NCBI RefSeq assembly: GCF_000617845.2
Contig: NZ_DF820425.1
Location: 6,330,741 to 6,394,740 of the forward strand
DNA: 64,000 nt
Direction of reading: 5' to 3'
Source of the DNA: Bradyrhizobium sp. DOA9
Lineage (GTDB): Bacteria; Pseudomonadota; Alphaproteobacteria; Rhizobiales; Xanthobacteraceae
The translations under genes were made by a program, and so were the position numbers. Shown here in pieces: positions 58,497 to 64,000 of this stretch. The notes beneath the pieces are model-generated. The model searched no databases. It was not told the origin of the DNA and saw only the letters and a program-made list of their open reading frames with translations. How positions within the stretch are numbered: the stretch's first letter is position 1; each line of letters starts with the position of its first letter.

Positions 58497-59870
58497 TCAA
58501 TCGTTCCACTGCAGGAGTGGCGTGCCGTACGCCCTCCTCCAGACCGACAGGAAGCGCGGAAACCACGAGTGGGCCACGGCGCCCTTATAGGCCCAGGTGC
58601 GATACTTCAGACCCTGCTCCGAGATCAGCTCCTGATAGCCGCCGTGGAGCTCGGTCGCGGTACGAATGTCCTTCAGGATTCCTTGCGCGCAGGCGCGATA
58701 AATATTGCCACCCGAGAATTCGTCGTAGTCCAGCATCCGATCGGCAAACTCGACATTGAACGTCGGCCAGGAGGAGCGCCCCTGATAGGCGGGAGCCGCT
58801 ATCTTGTGGATCAGCTTGGTCCGCGGGTTGTCCGCCGAGACAAGGAAGTGGAACGAGCTGGGGATGCGAAGCCGCGGTTCGGCAATGATCAGATCCGTCG
58901 TGGCCGCGAACAGCGCGCGCTCGCTCGCTTCGCTCATATCCCAGAAGCCGCGATGCACGCTGACGAAATCCAACGCGACCGACGCTGCCGGTGAGCTCGC
59001 CGGACCTTCCAGGGAATGCCTGATATAGCCGTCCTTCCCGAACAGGCGGAGCAGATCCCTCTTGTACTGCGCGAGGTCGCGCCCGAGTAGCCGCTTCAGC
59101 TCGTTCTCGTCGACGATCCCGAGTTGCACGCCCCATACGAAAGTTGTGTAGACGGATGCGTTGGTCACGAAGCGCCGGCGTTCGGCGCGGGTGTCGGTCG
59201 CGGCGGAACGGGGTGCGTGGAGATCGCAAAGCAGGTACCCGGTGCCATCCTCGTTGAACGGCTCAAGCTCGCCAGCGAGTTGCAGAATGGCTCGCTTCAG
59301 ATCGGCGCCATATTCGGCCAGCAACAAGCGGCCAGCATGCGCGCACTGTGACATCGCCACATAGCGCGACGCCCTGTCGTCGGCCGAGATCATCTGCTGG
59401 ATACCTGCGAGAATGCCGAGCAGCGTATCCGAGGGCCGCGAGAAATAGTTCACGCCGAGGTACCGGCCGCGCCCGGCCGGAACGATGGTCGTCGTGACGA
59501 CGTCGGCGCGAACCGCCTCCAGCAGCAGGCGCACGCTCTTCTCGAGCAGGCGCACCCGCCGCACCGCGTCCTGCGAGTCCATGATCGTCTCGGGATCGAG
59601 CACGTCAGGATAGAACCACGCGAAGTCGCGGGGGTAGTAGGCGGAGGCGTGCGGCGCGCCCGTGACGAGAAAAGCCTCGGTCCCGGAAAAGGCACTGTCC
59701 ATCGAGTGCCGATAGAGGTCCTCGATGGCCGACAAAGAATGGGGTGATTGTCTCAGGAACCGATCACCGAGAAAATTGACCGCCTGAAGGGCGTTGGCGA
59801 CGAATGTCGCGGCCATCCCCTGATAGAATCGGTTTTCATGATTTGCTGGAAAAGAGATGTCGCTGTTCAT
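58497..59870 (-). CDS. Unrecognised 457-residue protein, possible (alpha/alpha)6 hydrolase-like
   Basis: 457 residues from ATG 59870. Features include YYPRDFAWFYPDVLD (about residue 80), GRGRYLGVNYFSRPSDTLLG, DGTGYLLCDLHAPRS and WPTFNVEFADRMLDYDEFSG. The acid and aromatic clusters and helical stretches recall six-hairpin glycosidases, but no family is firmly recognised. No signal peptide. It is not in an operon with the next gene, which is 107 bp upstream in its own reading. Confidence 0.6.
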   Translation of the reverse strand: MNSDISFPANHENRFYQGMAATFVANALQAVNFLGDRFLRQSPHSLSAIEDLYRHSMDSAFSGTEAFLVTGAPHASAYYPRDFAWFYPDVLDPETIMDSQDAVRRVRLLEKSVRLLLEAVRADVVTTTIVPAGRGRYLGVNYFSRPSDTLLGILAGIQQMISADDRASRYVAMSQCAHAGRLLLAEYGADLKRAILQLAGELEPFNEDGTGYLLCDLHAPRSAATDTRAERRRFVTNASVYTTFVWGVQLGIVDENELKRLLGRDLAQYKRDLLRLFGKDGYIRHSLEGPASSPAASVALDFVSVHRGFWDMSEASERALFAATTDLIIAEPRLRIPSSFHFLVSADNPRTKLIHKIAAPAYQGRSSWPTFNVEFADRMLDYDEFSGGNIYRACAQGILKDIRTATELHGGYQELISEQGLKYRTWAYKGAVAHSWFPRFLSVWRRAYGTPLLQWND

Positions 59871-59977
59871 GTCCGTCAATCGGCTGATTGTCTCGTGACC
59901 CTCGCGATGATGGCCACCGTTTTAAACATGACTGATTCGTATCTCTACCCGGTGACTTGCGGGTTCGTGGCGCCCGC

Positions 59978-61234
59978 CTAAGCCGTACGCGGCCTGAAAT
60001 TCTCGATCACCCTGAGCAGCACGCGCGCGCCGGCGTCGGCATCGGCGAGCTCGACATGCTCGTCCGGGTGATGGCTGATGCCGCCACGGCAGCGGACGAA
60101 GATCATGCCGACATCGGCGATGTCGATCATCGCCATGCCGTCGTGCCCCGCCCCGCTCGGCAGCTCGAACACGGAGAAGCCTTCGGCTTCGATCGCCTGC
60201 GCGATCTGCTGCCTCAGCCAGGGCGCGCAGAGCGCGGTGCGATTCTCGTGGGTGACGTCGAGCTGAAGCCGCAGCTGCCGCCGCTTGGCGATCGCCTCGA
60301 TCTGGCGGACGATATCGGCCACCGCACGCTTGCGATGCATGTCGGTCGGCGCGCGCATGTCGATGGTGAAGGATACTTCGCCCGGAATGACGTTGGTCGC
60401 GCCGGGCCTCGCCTGGATGTAGCCGACGGTGCCGACGAGGCCGCCCTCGTCGGTGCGGCAAAATTGCTCGATCGCATTGATGCATTGAGCCGCGCCGGCG
60501 AGCGCGTCGCGGCGCAGCGCCATCGGCACGGTGCCGGCGTGACCGGCCATGCCGGTCAGCCGCGCCGCAAGCCGTGTCGCGCCTGCGATCGCGGTGACGA
60601 CGCCGACAGGCAGGTTCTGCGCTTCCAGCACCGGGCCCTGTTCGATGTGCAATTCGAGATAGGCAAGCAGCTCGCGTCGCGCCCGCGCGGCCGCGCCGAT
60701 GTGGTCGGGATCGAGGCCGAACTGCACGAGCGCCTCGCGCATCGAGACGCCATTGCTGTCCCGCGTATTCAGCACACTCTCGTCAAAAGTGCCGGCCACC
60801 GCACGGCTGCCGAGCAAGGTCGAGGCAAACCGCACCCCCTCCTCGTCGGCAAAACCGATCACCTCGATCGCAAATGGCAGGCGCTTGCCGCGGCGGTTGA
60901 GATCGGCGACGCAAGAGATCGCCGTGATCACACCCAGCGGTCCATCCCATTTGCCGGCATCGCGCACGGTGTCGTAATGCGAGCCGAGCATCAGGCAGGG
61001 CGCGCCCGGCCGCTCGCCTTCGTACCGTCCGCGGACATTGCCGATCGCATCCAGATGCGCGCTCATGCCGGCCTCGCGCATCCACCCCATGATGAGGTCC
61101 GCGGCCTTGCGCAGCTCCTTGCTGAGGAAGATGCGGGTGAGTTTTTCGGGCTCTTCCGAGATCGCGCCGAGCTCGTTGATCCGGCGAACGATCTCATTGC
61201 CGAGCGATGCTTCGTGAACAGTACCAGCGCCCAT
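59978..61234 (-). CDS. allC: Allantoate amidohydrolase / N-carbamoyl amino acid hydrolase family
   Basis: 418 residues from ATG 61234 (GGAAAG upstream); a longer TTG reading from 61447 would add 71 non-homologous residues. The M20 dizinc fold has ligands in GSHYDTV, WDGPLG, GFADEEG and LELHIEQGP, and the C-terminal SHHPDEHV. It hydrolyses allantoate or a carbamoyl amino acid. It is divergent from a purine-type importer with a sigma-54 promoter, which favours allantoate and purine nitrogen use. Hydantoin-derived substrates remain possible. Confidence 0.8.
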   Translation of the reverse strand: MGAGTVHEASLGNEIVRRINELGAISEEPEKLTRIFLSKELRKAADLIMGWMREAGMSAHLDAIGNVRGRYEGERPGAPCLMLGSHYDTVRDAGKWDGPLGVITAISCVADLNRRGKRLPFAIEVIGFADEEGVRFASTLLGSRAVAGTFDESVLNTRDSNGVSMREALVQFGLDPDHIGAAARARRELLAYLELHIEQGPVLEAQNLPVGVVTAIAGATRLAARLTGMAGHAGTVPMALRRDALAGAAQCINAIEQFCRTDEGGLVGTVGYIQARPGATNVIPGEVSFTIDMRAPTDMHRKRAVADIVRQIEAIAKRRQLRLQLDVTHENRTALCAPWLRQQIAQAIEAEGFSVFELPSGAGHDGMAMIDIADVGMIFVRCRGGISHHPDEHVELADADAGARVLLRVIENFRPRTA

Positions 61235-61541
61235 CTCGGCGAGCTTTCCATCTTCTGGGGACACGGCGGTCCTGACGACAATCGATACAAGTTCGGTGCC
61301 AGCGAACATCGCGGGCGCCGTCCCAGTCAGCGCGTGGTTAGCATGAATGCGCCTTGCCGGCCGACCCGTCCGACGCGGGTCATGCACATGCGCGAGCAGG
61401 CTCCGTGTGCTCAAGTCCACTGCATACAATTCCTGAACAATGCCCAATAATTAATCTGCTCTCTTCTTTGCCAAGTTCTTCGCATTGGCTATACATGATT
61501 ATTTTCAGTTATTTATGAAGTTCTGCTCTCTTTGTAGCCTC

Positions 61542-61556
61542 TGGCACGAAGCTTGC
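61542..61556 (+). promoter_or_regulatory. Sigma-54 (RpoN) promoter
   Basis: TGGCACGAAGCTTGC matches the -24/-12 consensus exactly with 10 bp between GG and GC. It lies 76 bp before the BMP gene. Confidence 0.85.
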
Positions 61557-61631
61557 GACATCTGATCCCGGCTCCGCCAAGCCGGCGCAGCTACGAGATC
61601 AAGGCGGGGCATCCGCCAAGGGGAGCGAGCA

Positions 61632-62744
61632 ATGGATTCTGGCAGGATTTCACGACGTCATGTGTTGCAGGGCGGCACAGCCCTCACCCTCGGTGCGGCA
61701 GCGGGCCTCCGCCCGGCCTTCGCGGCCGAGACCACCATCGGCTTCATCTATGTCGGCTCGCGCGACGACTACGGCTACAATCAGGCCCACGCGCAGGGCG
61801 CGGCGGCGCTGAAGAAGATTCCCGGCCTCAAGGTCGTCGAGGAGGAGAAGGTGCCGGAGACCGACGCGGTCGAGAAGACGATCGAGTCCATGATCAATCT
61901 CGACGGCGCCACCCTGCTCTTCCCGACCTCGTTCGGGTACTACAATCCGCACATGATCAAGATGGCCAACAAGTACCCGAAGCTGCGCTTCGAGCATTGC
62001 GGCGGCCTCTGGAGCGACAAGGACCCCAAGAACGCCGGCAGCTATTTCGGCTATATCGACGAGGCTCAATACATCTCCGGCATCGTCGCCGGCCTGACGT
62101 CGAAGAGCGGCAAGCTCGGCTTCGTCGCAGCCAAGCCGATCCCTCAAGTGCTGCGCAATATCAACGCCTTCACGCTTGGCGCCAAGTCAGTCAATCCGAA
62201 GGCCACCACGCAGGTGATCTTCACCGGCGACTGGTCGATGCCGGTCAAGGAGGCCGAAGCCACCAACAGCCTGATCGATCAGGGCGTCGACGTGCTCACC
62301 TGCCACGTCGATGGGCCCAAGACCATGGTGGAGAACGCCGCACGGCGCGGCGCCTTCGTCTGCGGCTATCACACCAACCAGTCGGCGCTGGCACCCAAGG
62401 CCTATCTCACCGGCGCGGAGTGGAACTGGGAAGCGCTCTATCCGAAGTTCGTCAAGATGATCGCCTCCGGCGAAGGCATCCCGAATTTCTACCGCGGCGG
62501 CCTGAAGGAAGAGATCGTCAAGACCTCGCCCTATGGCGAAGCGGTCTCGGCCGAAGCGCGCAAGGCGGCCGACGAGGCCAAGGCAAAGTTCCTGTCGGCA
62601 GAAGGCTACGCCATCTTCAAGGGTGGGCTGGTCGACAACAAGGGCAAGACGGTGATCCCTGCCGGTACCGACCGCGGCCAGAAGGATCCTGAACTGGAGA
62701 AGATGGACTACCTCGTCGAGGGCGTGCTCGGAGCCACTTCGTGA
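61632..62744 (+). CDS. BMP-family ABC transporter substrate-binding protein
   Basis: 370 residues from ATG 61632 (GGGAGCG upstream). A twin-arginine-type signal (SRRHVLQGGTALTL) precedes a BMP/PnrA-like fold: IGFIYVGSRDDYGYNQAH and SYFGYIDEAQYISGIVAG. BMP proteins bind nucleosides or purines. Its stop overlaps the permease start (GTGA). The sigma-54 promoter suggests nitrogen control. Confidence 0.9.
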   Translation: MDSGRISRRHVLQGGTALTLGAAAGLRPAFAAETTIGFIYVGSRDDYGYNQAHAQGAAALKKIPGLKVVEEEKVPETDAVEKTIESMINLDGATLLFPTSFGYYNPHMIKMANKYPKLRFEHCGGLWSDKDPKNAGSYFGYIDEAQYISGIVAGLTSKSGKLGFVAAKPIPQVLRNINAFTLGAKSVNPKATTQVIFTGDWSMPVKEAEATNSLIDQGVDVLTCHVDGPKTMVENAARRGAFVCGYHTNQSALAPKAYLTGAEWNWEALYPKFVKMIASGEGIPNFYRGGLKEEIVKTSPYGEAVSAEARKAADEAKAKFLSAEGYAIFKGGLVDNKGKTVIPAGTDRGQKDPELEKMDYLVEGVLGATS

Positions 62745-63853
62745 CGACGGAAGCTGCGGATTCCACGGATGCGGTCGGGACAGTCGCCCCGGCCGCCGAT
62801 CCCGGTTTCCTCCAGCGTCACGGCGGCACGATCGAATATATCCTGATCCCGGGCGCGGCGCTGGTCGGCGCGCTCGCGGTGTTCGGCATCTTCGTCGCGA
62901 TGTTCGGCAAGAATCCGCTCGATCTGTATTTCTACATGTATTACGGCGCGTTCGGCACCTGGTTCTCCTGGCAGAACACGCTGACGCGCGCAGCGCCCCT
63001 GATCCTCACCGCACTCTGTACCGCGCTACCGGCGCAACTCGGCATGGTCATCATCGGTGGCGAAGGCGCGCTGCTGATCGGCGCATTGTCGGCGACCAGC
63101 GCCGCACTCGCGCTTCAGGGCATGCCGCCGTTCGTCGTCCAGGTCGCCATGGTCTGCGCCGGCGTGATCGGCGGCGGGCTGTGGATCATGCTCGCAGGCG
63201 GGTTGCGGCAATATCGCGGTGTCAACGAGACCATCTCGAGCCTGCTGCTGGTCTACATCGCACTCGCGATCCTCAACCATCTCGTCGAGGGGCTGATGCG
63301 CGATCCCGCCAGCCTCAACAAGCCGTCCACCCGCGAGATCGGCGCCGCCAACATGATCGGCTCCATTCCAGGCACCGACGTGCATTGGGGCCTCGTGTTC
63401 GGCCTGATCGCCGCGATCGCCTCTTACATCCTGATCTATCACACCGTGTTCGGTTTCGCCGCACGCGTCGCCGGCGGCAACATCCGTGCTGCGAAGATCG
63501 TCGGCCTCGGTGTCGACAAGCTGATCCTCACCGTCTGCTTCCTTGCCGGCGGCGCGGCTGGCCTCGCCGGCATGGTCGAGGTCGCCGCCGTGCAGGGACG
63601 CACCAATGCCAACCTTGCCGCCGGCTACGGCTTCACCGGCATTCTCGTCGCCTTCCTGGCGCGGCAAAATCCGCTCGCCATCATCCCCGTCGCGATCCTG
63701 CTCGGCGGCATCAGCGCCAGCGGCGGCCTGCTGCAGCGCCGCCTGGGGCTGCCCGATGCGTCCGTGCTGGTGCTGCAGGGTATCATCTTCGTTTTCGTGC
63801 TCGCCAGCGATGCGCTCTACGGCCGCATCGGGTTTCTGAAGGGAAAATCCTGA
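62741..63853 (+). CDS. ABC transporter permease, nucleoside/purine type
   Basis: 370 residues from GTG 62741, coupled to the binding-protein gene. The sequence shows about nine helices and the BPD_transp_2 family pattern (IGGEGALLIGALSATSAALA, GLGVDKLILTVCFLAGGAAG, GYGFTGILVAFLARQNPL). A second permease gene follows. Confidence 0.9.
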   Translation: MTTEAADSTDAVGTVAPAADPGFLQRHGGTIEYILIPGAALVGALAVFGIFVAMFGKNPLDLYFYMYYGAFGTWFSWQNTLTRAAPLILTALCTALPAQLGMVIIGGEGALLIGALSATSAALALQGMPPFVVQVAMVCAGVIGGGLWIMLAGGLRQYRGVNETISSLLLVYIALAILNHLVEGLMRDPASLNKPSTREIGAANMIGSIPGTDVHWGLVFGLIAAIASYILIYHTVFGFAARVAGGNIRAAKIVGLGVDKLILTVCFLAGGAAGLAGMVEVAAVQGRTNANLAAGYGFTGILVAFLARQNPLAIIPVAILLGGISASGGLLQRRLGLPDASVLVLQGIIFVFVLASDALYGRIGFLKGKS

Positions 63854-63854
63854 G

Positions 63855-64000
63855 ATGGCAGACGGATCAATCGGACTGTGGACCGTACCGCTCGCTGTGC
63901 TCGGCGGCGCCATTCGAGTCTCCACGCCATTCCTGTTCGTGAGTCTGGGCGAGTGCATCACCGAGCGTTCGGGCCGCATCAATCTCGGCCTGGAAGGCAC
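63855..64000 (+). CDS. Second ABC transporter permease, partial
   Basis: Starts at ATG 63855, one base after the previous stop, and runs off the window. The visible 48 residues (IRVSTPFLFVSLGECITERS then GRINLGLEG) match the start of the partner permease of BMP-type importers. An ATPase gene probably follows outside the window. Confidence 0.85.
   Translation, partial: MADGSIGLWTVPLAVLGGAIRVSTPFLFVSLGECITERSGRINLGLEG

Noticed and set aside
61235..61447. N-terminal extension of the allantoate amidohydrolase from TTG 61447
   Set aside because: It lacks homology-like sequence; the ATG at 61234 has a ribosome site and gives the usual family length.

Overview
The window looks like a chromosomal stretch of an alphaproteobacterium of the order Hyphomicrobiales, most likely Bradyrhizobium or a close relative. 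The reasons are the high GC content, the GcrA-family regulator, GGAAC-N16-CGTT (EcfG-type) promoters, many short secreted or membrane proteins of the kinds common in Bradyrhizobium, and several NitT/TauT-type ABC importers next to aromatic catabolism genes. No tRNA, rRNA, CRISPR array or intact insertion sequence was seen. Genus is an inference from family content, not a database result.

1-10.1 kb: a catabolic cluster. It holds a NicX-like dioxygenase (cut by the window edge), two permeases, an ATPase and a binding protein of a NitT/TauT-type importer, an IlvD/Edd dehydratase, a beta-hydroxyacid dehydrogenase, a flavin reductase, an HsaA-like flavin monooxygenase and a CaiB/BaiF CoA-transferase. 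The substrate is unknown.

10.2-21.4 kb: an accessory island built on a broken prophage. A terminase small subunit and a terminase large-subunit fragment (fused in frame to the end of an unrelated acetyltransferase) flank two tandem copies of a unit made of an M23 metallopeptidase and a divergent secreted Cys-containing protein. Further on are an FAD monooxygenase, an AHH-nuclease protein, an Imm11-like protein and a DUF4261-like protein. The two M23 proteins and the AHH protein have unrelated N-terminal catalytic domains but share a C-terminal module of about 90-100 residues. This looks like a polymorphic effector family with the toxin domain at the N-terminus, and it is the main discovery candidate. 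Seven copies of a 40-45 bp dispersed repeat, all in one orientation and each behind a GC-rich hairpin, lie in this island.

21.5-32.8 kb: many small Bradyrhizobium-type genes (some frameshifted), stress proteins, an Nramp-like transporter lacking the canonical motifs, an enolase-superfamily enzyme, a PRC-barrel protein with an EcfG-type promoter and an arginase.

33.0-40.65 kb: a second aromatic cluster with a TetR regulator, 15-bp palindromic operators, an FAD aromatic hydroxylase, a complete NitT/TauT importer, a GST and an extradiol dioxygenase.

40.7-50.1 kb: a CHASE2-PAS-GGDEF-EAL sensor, a FecR-domain protein and a TpsB (FhaC-like) outer-membrane transporter with no TpsA in view, then an alpha/beta hydrolase, cytochrome c, phasin and small genes.

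50.1-52.5 kb: a regulatory module (DUF6456-like, GcrA-like, S24/LexA-like repressor, small target gene) with palindromic operators. 52.5-58.5 kb: quinone oxidoreductase, MoxR ATPase plus VWA protein, formamidase and a dctA remnant. 58.5-64 kb: an unrecognised 457-residue protein, an allantoate-amidohydrolase-like enzyme and a BMP-type nucleoside/purine importer behind a textbook sigma-54 promoter, cut by the window end.
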